A stretch of DNA of 64,000 bases, from NCBI RefSeq assembly GCF_004135735.1, contig NZ_CP012670.1, forward strand, positions 7,456,501 to 7,520,500, given 5' to 3'. Below are positions 52,394 through 61,305 of this stretch, piece by piece. Origin of the DNA: Sorangium cellulosum. GTDB taxonomy: Bacteria; Myxococcota_A; Polyangia; Polyangiales; Polyangiaceae. Both the position numbers and the translations under genes were made by a program. Within the stretch, counting starts at the first letter, position 1, and each line of letters starts with the position of its first letter. Under the pieces are notes generated by a model. The model was not told the DNA's origin and searched no databases. It saw nothing but the letters and a program-made list of their open reading frames with translations.

Positions 52394-53197
52394 ATGAATG
52401 CTTTCGATTTCAAGGGCAAGACGGTGCTCGTCACGGGCGCCTCCATGGGCATCGGCGAGGCGTTCGCCCGCGAGCTGTCGCGGCGCGGGGCGACCCTGGT
52501 CCTCACCGCGCGCAGCGGAGCGAAGCTGGCCGCGCTCGCCGCAGAGCTCGGCGAGGCGCACGTCTTCGCCGCGGATCTCGCCGCGCCAGGCGCCGCGCAG
52601 CGCCTCTTCGACGCCGTCACCGCGAAGGGGCTCGAGGTCGACGTCCTCGTCAACAACGCCGGCTTCGGCGTCTATGGCGCCTTCGGGGACCTCTCCCTGG
52701 CGACGCAGCGCGAGCAGGTCTATCTGAACGTCGGCGCGCTCGTCGAGCTCACGCACCTCTTCATGCCCATGCTCGAGCGGCGCCAGGGGGGCGTCATCCA
52801 GGTGGCCTCGATGGCGGCCTTCCAGCCGATTCCGTACTTCACGGTCTACGCGGCGACGAAGGCGTTCGTCCTCTCCTTCGGCGAGGCGCTCTGGGCCGAG
52901 TACCGCCCGCGCGGCGTGCGCGTCCTCACCCTGTGCCCCGGCGCGACGGAGACGCCGTTCTTCCAGCGCGCCGGCGAGATCCCGTTCGCCAGCAGGAGGG
53001 CGCGGCCGGAAGACGTGGTGCGCCTCGGGCTCGCGGCCTTCGTGGCCGGCCGCGCGACGGTCGTCCACGGCGCCGCGAACAGGGTCACCGCGCTTCTCTC
53101 CCGCTTCCTCGGCCGGGAATTCCTCGTGAAGGCGATGGCGCGCCTGGGGAAGCCAGCGGCGCCGGAGCTCCCCGGCGCCGCCGGTCGCGCGGCTTGA
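52394..53197 (+). CDS. short-chain dehydrogenase/reductase
   Basis: 267 residues. Rossmann motif TGASMGIGEAFA, NNAG, active-site Ser in VASMAAF, and Tyr-x3-Lys in VYAATKAF. Has the longer C-terminal tail seen in DltE-like SDRs. NAD(P)(H) oxidoreductase of unknown substrate, probably regulated by the divergent LysR protein. Confidence 0.9.
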   Translation: MNAFDFKGKTVLVTGASMGIGEAFARELSRRGATLVLTARSGAKLAALAAELGEAHVFAADLAAPGAAQRLFDAVTAKGLEVDVLVNNAGFGVYGAFGDLSLATQREQVYLNVGALVELTHLFMPMLERRQGGVIQVASMAAFQPIPYFTVYAATKAFVLSFGEALWAEYRPRGVRVLTLCPGATETPFFQRAGEIPFASRRARPEDVVRLGLAAFVAGRATVVHGAANRVTALLSRFLGREFLVKAMARLGKPAAPELPGAAGRAA

Positions 53198-53292
53198 TCG
53201 GGTCCGCGCCCCAGGGAACGGGCGAGCGCGGGCCGATCACCCGGCGCAGGGACGTGAGATGTGGGGGGAAAGAGGGCGGCGGGCGGTTGCGG

Positions 53293-54135
53293 TTACCGGC
53301 ATCCGTGCAGGATCTGCAGCAGCGCTTTTCCGTGGAGCGCGCGGCGCGGGGCGATCGCCGGGGGGCGATCGGAGCCGAGCAGCCGCGACCGGAGCGACCT
53401 CGACCGGGTCGCGTCGCGCGGCGAGCTCTGCCACGGCGCCTTGCTCGCGCTCGCGGGGTGCGCGAGGGCGTAGCGCAGGAGCTCGTGCGTCCACGGCTCG
53501 AACATCGCGAACACCTCGTCCACGAGCGCCTTGTACCGCGCGCGCGTCTCCGGATCGAGCGTGATGCGCGCGAGCTCCGCGTGATCGGCGTTCACCGCGT
53601 GGCCCGACTCGCGCTCGAAGTGGAAGTTGCCGCAGTAGCGGAGCTGCGTGCCGAGGCGCCTCTCCAGCACCTCCGCCAGGGGGAGGATCGCCCCGAAGAG
53701 GACGTTGCCGGTCTCCTCGATGGCCTCGATGATGACGAGCCGCTCGAGGCCCGTCGTGCCCTTGATGAGCGCGGTGAGCCGCGCGGTCAGGATCCTGTTC
53801 TGTATCGTCTCCTCCCCCCAAAGGAAGCGCATCCACTCCGTGCCCCGCGCCTCCACGTTGTAGCCGAGCTTCTCCAGATCCTCCAGGTACCAAGGCCAGT
53901 GGTGGTCGTCCTCGCGCGAGTGCTCGTTGACCATCTCCTGGTAGACGTCCGCTGCGCCCTCCTCCCGCAGCACGAACTTGTTCAGGTCACCGAAGCTCAA
54001 GATGAAGTGAGCCATGCACGGATAGAACGCGAGCCGCTCGCGCGGATCGAGCTGCTCGTCACGCATCCGCTCGAACAGGGGTAGACGAGCGTATGCCTGC
54101 TTCTTCTGGAAAATGTGCCGCAAGACCTGCCGCAT
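53293..54135 (-). CDS. haem-oxygenase-like (HDO) fold protein, possible diiron enzyme
   Basis: 280 residues from ATG 54135 (AAGGAG 8 nt upstream). Helical throughout, with acidic and His residues spaced as in haem-oxygenase-like diiron oxidases (MVNEHSREDDHHWPWYLEDL, VIIEAIEETGNVLF, FHFERESGHAVNADHAEL). The C-terminal about 50 residues are Arg/Ser-rich and poorly conserved in style. Stands alone. The family call is by pattern; the reaction is unknown. Confidence 0.5.
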   Translation of the reverse strand: MRQVLRHIFQKKQAYARLPLFERMRDEQLDPRERLAFYPCMAHFILSFGDLNKFVLREEGAADVYQEMVNEHSREDDHHWPWYLEDLEKLGYNVEARGTEWMRFLWGEETIQNRILTARLTALIKGTTGLERLVIIEAIEETGNVLFGAILPLAEVLERRLGTQLRYCGNFHFERESGHAVNADHAELARITLDPETRARYKALVDEVFAMFEPWTHELLRYALAHPASASKAPWQSSPRDATRSRSLRSRLLGSDRPPAIAPRRALHGKALLQILHGCR

Positions 54136-54770
54136 AAGCGATCTCCTTTCGGCTGATTGTGTTGATTCGTGCGATCCCTCTGTTTGTGAAGCCAAGCGTC
54201 GTGCGTGCCCCCTGAGGCCTCAAGACGATGGCGCGCCGAAATGGATGCCGTCGGATCCCACCTGGGGTGAAATCCTGCTACGAACCCCCTCCACTGCACT
54301 CCGAGCTTGATTTCTGAAAAGCCACGTCAAACCACCTCAGACGTCCTGCAACGTTGGGGGGTGCTTCCACTCGGTAAGGGCACTCTAGCGCAAGTCGGGC
54401 GTGAGCTGAATCCGGTATCTTCAGGAAAATCCATACCGACGTGGGGGGCGGCGCCCAGGTAGACGAAGGAGCGTCAATGTGCGACATCGTCGCTCGACGT
54501 CCGGGCCTGGTTGATGACTCGCCCCCGAAGCGCGCCCGAGAGCACCCATCGACTCACCACCGAACGTGGGAGTGGACCCATGTCGCACACCCATGTTTCG
54601 AGCATGCTTCTGGCGGGTCCCACTCGCTCGCACCTGAGCGATATCGAGCCGGGTGGAAGGGCCGGCGACGTCGGTCGCGCGCGCGTGATCAAACAGCTTG
54701 AAGAGGGACGGCCGGCGCATGTAACTTGCCGAGTTGTGCCGTGAAAAACCAATTCGACTCAGTCGTGGTG
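54136..54770. other. intergenic, nothing convincing
   Basis: About 630 bp with lower GC than its neighbours. Short frames on both strands around 54421-54744 overlap each other and lack coding character. It should hold promoters for both flanking genes. Confidence 0.4.
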
Positions 54771-55565
54771 ATGGAACCTGAGAGCCGCGCGCTCCCGAAG
54801 GGCGCCCCCGTGCGCGACGAGGTCGTGCGGCTGGTCCGTGAGAAGCGCTACGAGGAAGCGCTGGCGGTGCTGTACCAGGCGCGCTCGGAGTCCCCCGGCG
54901 ATCGCGAGCTTCAGGCGAGCATCGAGCGGATCAAGGAGTTCCTGGCCGGCGCCTACGCCAAGCGGCTCGGCGGCCTCGACAAGGTGGCGGGGCCCATCCC
55001 GATGTCCGCGGGTCGCTCGCCCGACGCGCTGCTGGTGGCGCGGTACGTCGATGGCTCGTCGACGTTCGACGACATCGCGCAGATGTGCCCGCTCGGGCGG
55101 CTCCGCACGCTGCAGGTGCTGGTCGGGCTCTACACGGGGAGAGAGGTCGCGTCGCCGTTCAGCGAGAGGACCTCGCCGACCGTCGGCGAGAGGACCTCGC
55201 CGAGCGTCAGCGAGAGGACCTCGCCGGCCATCAGCGAGATGACGCCGGCGCCCGTGCGGCGGGCGTTCGACACGATGCCCGAGGCCGGCGCGGACATGGC
55301 GCCGCCGACCATGCCGGCGCGCGGGGTGCAGCGGCGACCGCAGGAGCCTCCCCCCGACAGCAAGCCCTTCACGCTCCCGGTGGCCGAGAGCGCGGAGGAC
55401 CGGCGCTACCGCGAGGCGTTCGCCCGCGGCACCGCCGCGTTCGTGCAGCGCCGCTACGCCGAGGCGATCGAGGCCTTCGAGGCCTGCGCGCGCATGCGCC
55501 CGGGCGACGCGGGGGCGTCGGTCATGCTGCGCCGGGCGCAGCGCGAGCGCGACCTCGGAGGCTGA
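54771..55565 (+). CDS. TPR protein of a polarity-type operon
   Basis: 264 residues from ATG 54771; GTG 54741 and TTG 54726 are earlier options. TPR-like helices at both ends (YEEALAVLYQARSESPGDREL and YAEAIEAFEACARMRPGDA). The middle has three repeats of SERTSP (SERTSPTVGERTSPSVSERTSP). First gene in a chain with overlapping starts: DUF4388, ParA, and two roadblock proteins. Confidence 0.65.
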   Translation: MEPESRALPKGAPVRDEVVRLVREKRYEEALAVLYQARSESPGDRELQASIERIKEFLAGAYAKRLGGLDKVAGPIPMSAGRSPDALLVARYVDGSSTFDDIAQMCPLGRLRTLQVLVGLYTGREVASPFSERTSPTVGERTSPSVSERTSPAISEMTPAPVRRAFDTMPEAGADMAPPTMPARGVQRRPQEPPPDSKPFTLPVAESAEDRRYREAFARGTAAFVQRRYAEAIEAFEACARMRPGDAGASVMLRRAQRERDLGG

Positions 55566-56446
55566 TGGGGATGCCCATCGTCGTGGTCGCCGATCCCGAT
55601 CTGCGCGAGCGCATGCGGTGCATCCGCGTCATGGCCGGGCAGGCGCCGGTGAGCGCCCTCGGCGCGGCCACCTGGGAGGAGCTCGAGCAGGCCCTCGACG
55701 GCGCGCCGCACGCGGAGCTCATCATCTACGCGCCGGCGCTCCCGGGCGAGCCGGAGGACGCCGTCGCGCGGCTCCTCCGCCGCACGGCGCGGCTGGTGCT
55801 CGCCGTGAACGACGGCGTCGAGGTCCCGGACGCGGCGAGCACCACGCGCGTCGCGTGGCCCATCGCCGAGGAGACGCTCGTCCTCATGGCGCACGCCGCG
55901 GGCGCGCAGTCGGCGCCGCTCGGGATGAACTTCGTGCCCGTCGACTTCTTGCAGATGATCTGCATGTCCGGCGACTCGCACGTCCTCGTGGTCAGCAACG
56001 ACAGCGCCGACGTCGGCCTGATCGAGGTGCGGCGCGGCCAGGTGTGGACGGCGTTCGACGGCCTCGGCGTGGGCGAGGCGGCGTTCGCCCGGCTCATCCG
56101 CCCGGAGATGCGGGTGCGCGTCACCCCGGCCGTGGGCTCGACGAAGGAGCGCACCATCTTCAAGGATCTCTCGGAGCTCCTGCTCGACTCGCTGCGCCGC
56201 ATCGACGAGGGCAGCGTGGAGGTGCCGCCGCCGATCTCCTCGCGGCGCATCGAGATCGCGATCGCCTCGCCGGAGCAGATCGCCTCCCGCATCAAGCAGC
56301 TCAACGCCGACGCGCGGCGCCTCTTGATGGAGCGCAGCTACAGCGAGGCGGCCCGCGTCCTCACCGACCTCTCCGCGCTCGACCCCGCCTCCAGCCTCGT
56401 GCGCGCTAACCTGGAACAGCTACGCAAGCTCGGATACCCAAGATGA
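55565..56446 (+). CDS. DUF4388/PATAN-type protein with TPR tail
   Basis: 293 residues; ATG overlaps the upstream stop (TGATG). N-terminal receiver-like alpha/beta region (PIVVVADPDLRERMRC) without the phosphate-accepting set. Next VDFLQMICMSGDSHVLVVSN and the WTAFDGLGVGEAAFARL stretch, typical of DUF4388, which in some proteins docks with small GTPases or receiver domains. TPR-like end (YSEAARVLTDLSALDPAS). Likely an adaptor in a polarity or motility pathway (inference). Confidence 0.65.
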   Translation: MGMPIVVVADPDLRERMRCIRVMAGQAPVSALGAATWEELEQALDGAPHAELIIYAPALPGEPEDAVARLLRRTARLVLAVNDGVEVPDAASTTRVAWPIAEETLVLMAHAAGAQSAPLGMNFVPVDFLQMICMSGDSHVLVVSNDSADVGLIEVRRGQVWTAFDGLGVGEAAFARLIRPEMRVRVTPAVGSTKERTIFKDLSELLLDSLRRIDEGSVEVPPPISSRRIEIAIASPEQIASRIKQLNADARRLLMERSYSEAARVLTDLSALDPASSLVRANLEQLRKLGYPR

Positions 56447-57249
56447 CCCGATCCATCGCATTCGCCAGCCTGAAGGGCGGAGTGGGAAAGACCACCGTGG
56501 CGCTCAACTGCGCCTTCGCCTTCGCGCGCCGGGGCGCGCGGACCCTCCTCGTCGACACGGATCCGCAGGGCGCCATCGGCATGTCGCTCGACGGCGTCGG
56601 CGACCGCGCCGGCCTGGCCGCGAACCTCGCGCGCGGCGGCCCGCCGCTCGAGGGCCTGGTGAAGACCCGGCTCCCGGAGCTCTGCCTCCTGCCCATGGGC
56701 GTCGTCGACGCGCTCGACGAGGATCGCTTCGCCGTGGCCGCGCGCGACGCCAACATCCTGGGGCGCATCCTGGAGCACAGCCAGCGCGACTTCGACCTGG
56801 TCCTCTTCGACACGCCGGCCGGGCTCGGCGGGATGTCGCGCCTCGCGCTGGAAGAGGTGGACAGCGTCATCGCCGTGGCGCAGTGCGAGCCGCTCGCGCT
56901 CCGGGCCCTGCCCCGGCTGCTCGAGCTCCTGGCGAAGCTCCGCGAGATCGGCTCCGCCTGCGCCCTGCTCGGCGTGGTCGGCACCATGAGCTCGTTCCGC
57001 GACCCGGTCCTCCTGGCCTCGCTGGAGGAGCTGTGGTCCCTCTACCGCGATCAGGTCTTCGACACCGCGATCCCGCGCGACGGCACGTTCCTCCAGGCGA
57101 GCCGCGCGGGCGTGCCGCTCGGCCTGCTCAGCCGGCGCCCGCCGGCGGTCGCCGCGGTGTTCGACAAGCTGGTGGCCGAGATCGAAGAGCGCCTCGGCCC
57201 GGCGGAAGGAGGAGGGGACAATGACGGTCCGATCCGTCTCGTGGACTGA
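56443..57249 (+). CDS. ParA/MinD-type ATPase
   Basis: 268 residues; ATGA overlap with the upstream gene. Deviant Walker A KGGVGKTT at residue 11, LLVDTDPQG (Walker A') and VLFDTPAG (Walker B). ATP-dependent dimer switch for positioning protein complexes. It is not beside a ParB, so it probably positions a polar or motility complex rather than a chromosome. Confidence 0.88.
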   Translation: MTRSIAFASLKGGVGKTTVALNCAFAFARRGARTLLVDTDPQGAIGMSLDGVGDRAGLAANLARGGPPLEGLVKTRLPELCLLPMGVVDALDEDRFAVAARDANILGRILEHSQRDFDLVLFDTPAGLGGMSRLALEEVDSVIAVAQCEPLALRALPRLLELLAKLREIGSACALLGVVGTMSSFRDPVLLASLEELWSLYRDQVFDTAIPRDGTFLQASRAGVPLGLLSRRPPAVAAVFDKLVAEIEERLGPAEGGGDNDGPIRLVD

Positions 57250-57781
57250 CGCGCAGCGGGTGTCGTCGCTGCTCGAGCGGGTGGGCGCGCCGCGGTCGCG
57301 CGAGCCCGCGGCGCTCGTGCGCGCCATGGGGGACGCGCGCGCCGGCGCGCCCGGGAGGGCGGCGCCCGCGCCGGCGAAGGCCGCGCCCGCGGCGCCGAAG
57401 GAGGTGCCGCGCCTCGTGCAGACCTCCGACAACCCGTCCGACCGGCTCGACGCGCTCATCGCCTGGACGCTCGCCCACCACGCGTGCGCGGGCGCCTTCG
57501 TCGCCGACGACAACGGCCTCACGCTGGCGGCGCACGGCATCTCCGAGGCGCACGTGTCCCTCGTGGGCCCGCTGCTGTCGGCGCTGGTCGGCGTCCGCAC
57601 CGTCCCCGGCGTCGACGCCACCGCGGGCGCGCTCTGGCTGGGCGCGCAGATGATGTCCTGGGTCGAGGCGCGCACGGCGCGCGGGGGCTTCTGCCTCGGG
57701 ACGGTGGGCGACGAGGCACTCTCCACGCGGGCGTTCGAGCAGCTCAAGGAGGCGCTCGAGACGACCGTGCGCGGGCTGTAA
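57221..57781 (+). CDS. roadblock/LC7-like protein with Pro/Ala linker
   Basis: 186 residues; overlaps the ParA gene by 29 bp. A short N-terminal helix (about 8-23), a Pro/Ala linker (about 40-60), and a C-terminal roadblock-like alpha/beta domain (LDALIAWTLAHHACAGAFVADDNGLTLAAHG). Such domains dimerise and regulate small GTPases (for example MglB). Confidence 0.65.
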   Translation: MTVRSVSWTDAQRVSSLLERVGAPRSREPAALVRAMGDARAGAPGRAAPAPAKAAPAAPKEVPRLVQTSDNPSDRLDALIAWTLAHHACAGAFVADDNGLTLAAHGISEAHVSLVGPLLSALVGVRTVPGVDATAGALWLGAQMMSWVEARTARGGFCLGTVGDEALSTRAFEQLKEALETTVRGL

Positions 57782-57834
57782 TCTATCCGGATGGTTCAAC
57801 GCGGGCGCGCGCGCCCAGGAGCGACCGAAGCACG

Positions 57835-58209
57835 ATGATCGACACCAAAGTCCTCGAGGCCGCAGTCCATGATCTCCGCAACATCCTCCGCGACGGCTTG
57901 CTGGCCACCGACATCTGGGACCGCACGGCGGGCCTGTCGCTCGCCGGCTTCAACCAGCAGCCGGTGGCGGTGGCCCTCTTCACGCGCATCACCGAGGAGC
58001 TGGACAGCTCGCTCCGTGACTCGAGCTTCCCGCCGCTCGGGCGGTACTACCTGCTCGACATGGCGGGCAACCACACCGTCGTGGTGGTCAACCACGGGAA
58101 CCTGCTCCAGGGCATCCTGGTGGACAACAAGCGGGCGAACCTGGGGATCCTCATCTCCGTGGCCATCCCCCGGATGCTCGACACCGTCGCCCAGGCGATC
58201 GAGCGCTGA
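57835..58209 (+). CDS. roadblock/LC7 domain protein
   Basis: 124 residues, single domain starting MIDTKVLEAAVHDLRNILRD. Has the strand pattern YYLLDMAGNHTVVVVNHGNLLQGILVDN in parts. Last gene of the TPR-DUF4388-ParA-roadblock operon. Possible small-GTPase regulator, but no Ras-like GTPase gene is present in the window. Confidence 0.65.
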   Translation: MIDTKVLEAAVHDLRNILRDGLLATDIWDRTAGLSLAGFNQQPVAVALFTRITEELDSSLRDSSFPPLGRYYLLDMAGNHTVVVVNHGNLLQGILVDNKRANLGILISVAIPRMLDTVAQAIER

Positions 58210-58280
58210 GCAGCCCAGCGCGCCCGCCCCGGCGCGGTCCGGGCGGGCAGCGCGGGCCGCCTGTCTCGCCCGGGAGCCGC

Positions 58281-58931
58281 CTACCTCGCCCGGACGAGCG
58301 GCGTGTCCACGAGGTGCTCGGACAGGAACCACACGTGCATCTCGTTGACGCGCACGATCCCGCTGACGAGCAGGTCGTTCGTCCCCTCGTCCCCGCACTC
58401 GGACGCCTTGCTCGCCGCCTCGCGCGCCTCGATCAGGATCTGCTCGTGCGCCTCCAGCAGCCGCGAGATCTGCACCGGCACCTCCTCGCGCCCTCGCGGG
58501 GGCCGCTCGATCCGCGTCATCTCCGCGACGTCGTGCGGCATCGCGATCGCGACCCCGCCGAGCGTCTGCACCCGCTCGGCCAGGTCGTCGACGAGCTTGG
58601 CCTGCTCCTCGTAATGCTTGTCGAGCAGCTCGTGCAGCGAATAGAAGGTCGCGCCCGACACCTGCCAGTGGTGCTTCTTGTACATGTCGCGCAGGGCCAG
58701 CGTGTCGCACAGGATCTGGTTGAGCGCCTTGACGCTCGCCGCGCGCACGTCGTCGCTCAGGCCGAGCGGGTAGCGCGTGAGCGCGCCGTACGGCTGAATC
58801 TCCTCGCCGCGCTGGCGCAGGATCGGCTGGGATTCGGGCGGGCTCCCGCCGTCGCCGGCCGGCTGCTGCGCGCTCGGCTGCTTCCTCTGGACCTCGGTCG
58901 TCGTCTTCTGGGCCTCGGTCATCGTCGCCAT
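58281..58931 (-). CDS. Dps-family ferritin-like DNA-protection protein
   Basis: 216 residues, RBS GGAGGT before ATG 58931. About 60 residues of disordered N-terminus (longer than standard Dps), then the ferritin-like domain with the Dps ferroxidase signature KKHHWQVSGATFYSLHELLDKHYEE. Expected to bind iron and DNA under stress. Single gene. Confidence 0.88.
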   Translation of the reverse strand: MATMTEAQKTTTEVQRKQPSAQQPAGDGGSPPESQPILRQRGEEIQPYGALTRYPLGLSDDVRAASVKALNQILCDTLALRDMYKKHHWQVSGATFYSLHELLDKHYEEQAKLVDDLAERVQTLGGVAIAMPHDVAEMTRIERPPRGREEVPVQISRLLEAHEQILIEAREAASKASECGDEGTNDLLVSGIVRVNEMHVWFLSEHLVDTPLVRAR

Positions 58932-59356
58932 GTCACACCTCCCCGTCAGACTTCCATCGCGTTCGACGCGCGCGATCGCAATCCCTCCCGCAGGGGCAGG
59001 CGCTCGCCCGCGACCCGGCGCCGATGCGCGCGGAGCTCGACCTGCGCGTCGCGAGGACGCCCGGCGCCGTCCGCCGGCCGGGCTCGTCCACCGGGACCAG
59101 AAGCCGGGCGACCTGCTGCTCGAGGGCGGCGCGCTCGATCGGTCGTGGAGCGCGCGGACGGCGACGCGTCTTCCTGGAGGAGCTCGGTCTGGCGGGGCTG
59201 CCCGGCCACGACGGGCGGGACGGAGAAGAGGGCGGCACTCCAGCGCTACTCGGCGCCCTGCCGGTCCACGTAGTTTTGTCGCGCTCGCCAGGAGTCATCC
59301 CAAGTAAGCTGAGCGCTCCCTTCCAACTTCGTGACCGAACACAGAGAGGCAGCGCC
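58932..59356. other. intergenic, nothing recognised
   Basis: 425 bp between divergent genes. Minus frames here look like shadow or decayed coding DNA. 59270-59350 is less GC-rich and likely carries the promoter of the lipoprotein gene. Confidence 0.4.
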
Positions 59357-61117
59357 ATGATGCGGTCGTCCGTCGTCCTGATCCCCCTCGCGACCCTTGC
59401 CTTCGCGATCTCGTGCAGCAGCGAGAGCGACAAGCCACCTCCAAGACAAGGAACCCAGATCTCGAGCACCGGTGTCACGACGGGTGGAGGATCCGACGGC
59501 GGCGGCGGACACGGCGGCTCCGGCGGACAGGGCGGCTCCGGCGGACAGGGCGGTGTCGATGGGCAGGGCGGCGGCGGACACGGCGGCCTCGGCGGACAGG
59601 GCGGCGGCGGACAGGGCGGCGGCGGCAACGGCGGCGCCGGCGGACAGGGCGGTGTCGATGGGCAGGGCGGCGGCGGGCACGGCGGCCTCGGCGGACAGGG
59701 CGGCTCCGGCGGACAGGGCGGCGGCGATAGCACGCCGACCTGTACCAACGGCGTGAAGGACGGCGACGAGACGGCTGTCGATTGCGGCGGCACCTGCGCG
59801 CCGTGCCGTGACGGAAGCGCGTGCTCGGTGCCCGGGGACTGCCTCTCACGGCGATGCGAGGAGGGCGGCGGCGGCAACGGCAGCGGCGGCAGCGGCGGCG
59901 GCAGCGGTGGCCATGGCGGCAGCGGCGGCGGCGCCGTGTGCGTGGCGGCGGACTGCGCGAACGGCGTGACGGACGGCGACGAGACCGACGTCGACTGCGG
60001 CGGCGGCGCCTCGCCGCGCGGCGACAACCCGGCGTGCCCGCCTTGCGCCGATCTCCAGGCGTGCACGGTGGGGTCGGATTGCGCGTCGCTGAGCTGCGTG
60101 GGCGGCATATGCCTGTCGCCGAGCTGCAGCGACGGCGTGAAGAACGCGACCGAGACCGACATCGACTGCGGTGGACTCTGCGCCGGTTGCCCGCCCGCCG
60201 CGGCCTGCGTCAGGTCGACCGATTGCCGCGAGCTGGTCTGCGCCAACCAGGTCTGCTTGCCGCCGAGCTGCAGCGACGGCGTGAAGAACGGAACCGAGAC
60301 CGACATCGACTGCGGCGGGGCGGCGTGCGGCGCCCGGTGCCCTGCGGGGCAGCGGTGCAGCACCAGAGACGACTGCACGACGTCGATCTGCGGCGGCAGC
60401 GGCGCGAATCGCACCTGCGCGTGCCCCGAGTCGATGGTGATCGTGCCCGTGGCAGGCGGCGGGAGCTACTGCATCGATCAGTACGAGGTGACGAAGGCGG
60501 AGTACAACAGCTTCTACCAGGCGAACCCCCCGGTGATCGCCGGGTTGCCGCCCGCGTGCGCCGGCAACATCTTCCGGCCCTCGGGCGGGTGGCCCTTCAC
60601 CGACGGGAGGGAGCCCGTCACCTACGTCGACTGGTGCGACGCCTTCTCGTACTGCAGCTACAAGCAGAGGCACCTCTGCGGCAAGATCGGGGGCGGCGCG
60701 ATCTCGCCCGACGCCTTCGATGATCCCACGCAGAGCGAGTGGTACAACGCGTGCTCCGGTCAGGGCGTGAGCGACTACCCGTACGGCGACGAGCACGAGG
60801 AGAGCAAGTGCGTGGATAACCCGGAGGAGGCCATCTCCAGGAAGCCCGGGCCGCCCAACCCGAGCCCGCCCGTCCCGATGTGCGAGGGGGGCGTGACGGG
60901 CCTGTACAACATGAGCGGCAACGTGGCCGAGTGGGAGAACTCGTGCGACGAGCAGGGCAACTGCCATATCCGCGGCGGCTCCATCAACTCCGGCGCGGAC
61001 CATGCCCTCTGCGGTGTCAAGCCGCCGGAGAAGCCGGAAGACCCGAAGGAGAAGCCGCCCACCTGGCCGCGGCGCGACAGCAGCGACCCGCACATCGGCT
61101 TCCGCTGCTGCCTTTGA
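59357..61117 (+). CDS. Gly-rich lipoprotein with Cys repeats and FGE-sulfatase (SUMF1-like) domain
   Basis: 586 residues from ATG 59357 (AGAGAGG upstream). Lipobox LAFAISC. A Gly/His/Gln linker (about 40-125) is followed by four Cys-rich repeats of the form C-x-DGVKNGTETDIDCGG with an intervening linker. Then an SUMF1/formylglycine-type domain (from about 355): MVIVPVAGGGSYCIDQYEVT, PVTYVDWCDAFSYC, RHLCGKIGG, GLYNMSGNVAEWENSC, HIRGGS, HIGFRCCL. Such domains in myxobacteria are often non-catalytic surface modules. Substrate unknown. Confidence 0.8.
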   Translation: MMRSSVVLIPLATLAFAISCSSESDKPPPRQGTQISSTGVTTGGGSDGGGGHGGSGGQGGSGGQGGVDGQGGGGHGGLGGQGGGGQGGGGNGGAGGQGGVDGQGGGGHGGLGGQGGSGGQGGGDSTPTCTNGVKDGDETAVDCGGTCAPCRDGSACSVPGDCLSRRCEEGGGGNGSGGSGGGSGGHGGSGGGAVCVAADCANGVTDGDETDVDCGGGASPRGDNPACPPCADLQACTVGSDCASLSCVGGICLSPSCSDGVKNATETDIDCGGLCAGCPPAAACVRSTDCRELVCANQVCLPPSCSDGVKNGTETDIDCGGAACGARCPAGQRCSTRDDCTTSICGGSGANRTCACPESMVIVPVAGGGSYCIDQYEVTKAEYNSFYQANPPVIAGLPPACAGNIFRPSGGWPFTDGREPVTYVDWCDAFSYCSYKQRHLCGKIGGGAISPDAFDDPTQSEWYNACSGQGVSDYPYGDEHEESKCVDNPEEAISRKPGPPNPSPPVPMCEGGVTGLYNMSGNVAEWENSCDEQGNCHIRGGSINSGADHALCGVKPPEKPEDPKEKPPTWPRRDSSDPHIGFRCCL

Positions 61118-61305
61118 GCACCTGAGCTCCGTGCATCCAGGCGCCAGCGCGCCGGGGGACCACCCCGGCCGCGCTGCCTGCGATGGCTCCCCGGGGCTCG
61201 TCCCCGGCGCCGCGTCGATCCGGCGGGCTCCGGGAGAGGGGGCTCGCCGCGGCAGCCGGCCCCACGGCGGGCCCTCTCCGCAGGGTCCGCCGCTCCTGTC
61301 AGAGA
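61118..61305. other. short convergent intergenic region
   Basis: Lies between two convergent lipoprotein genes. GC-rich; no clear terminator with a T-run. Confidence 0.3.

Noticed and set aside
59480..59730. Tandem GGCGGACAGGGCGGC-type repeats as a regulatory array
   Set aside because: They are in-frame codons of the Gly-rich lipoprotein stalk.
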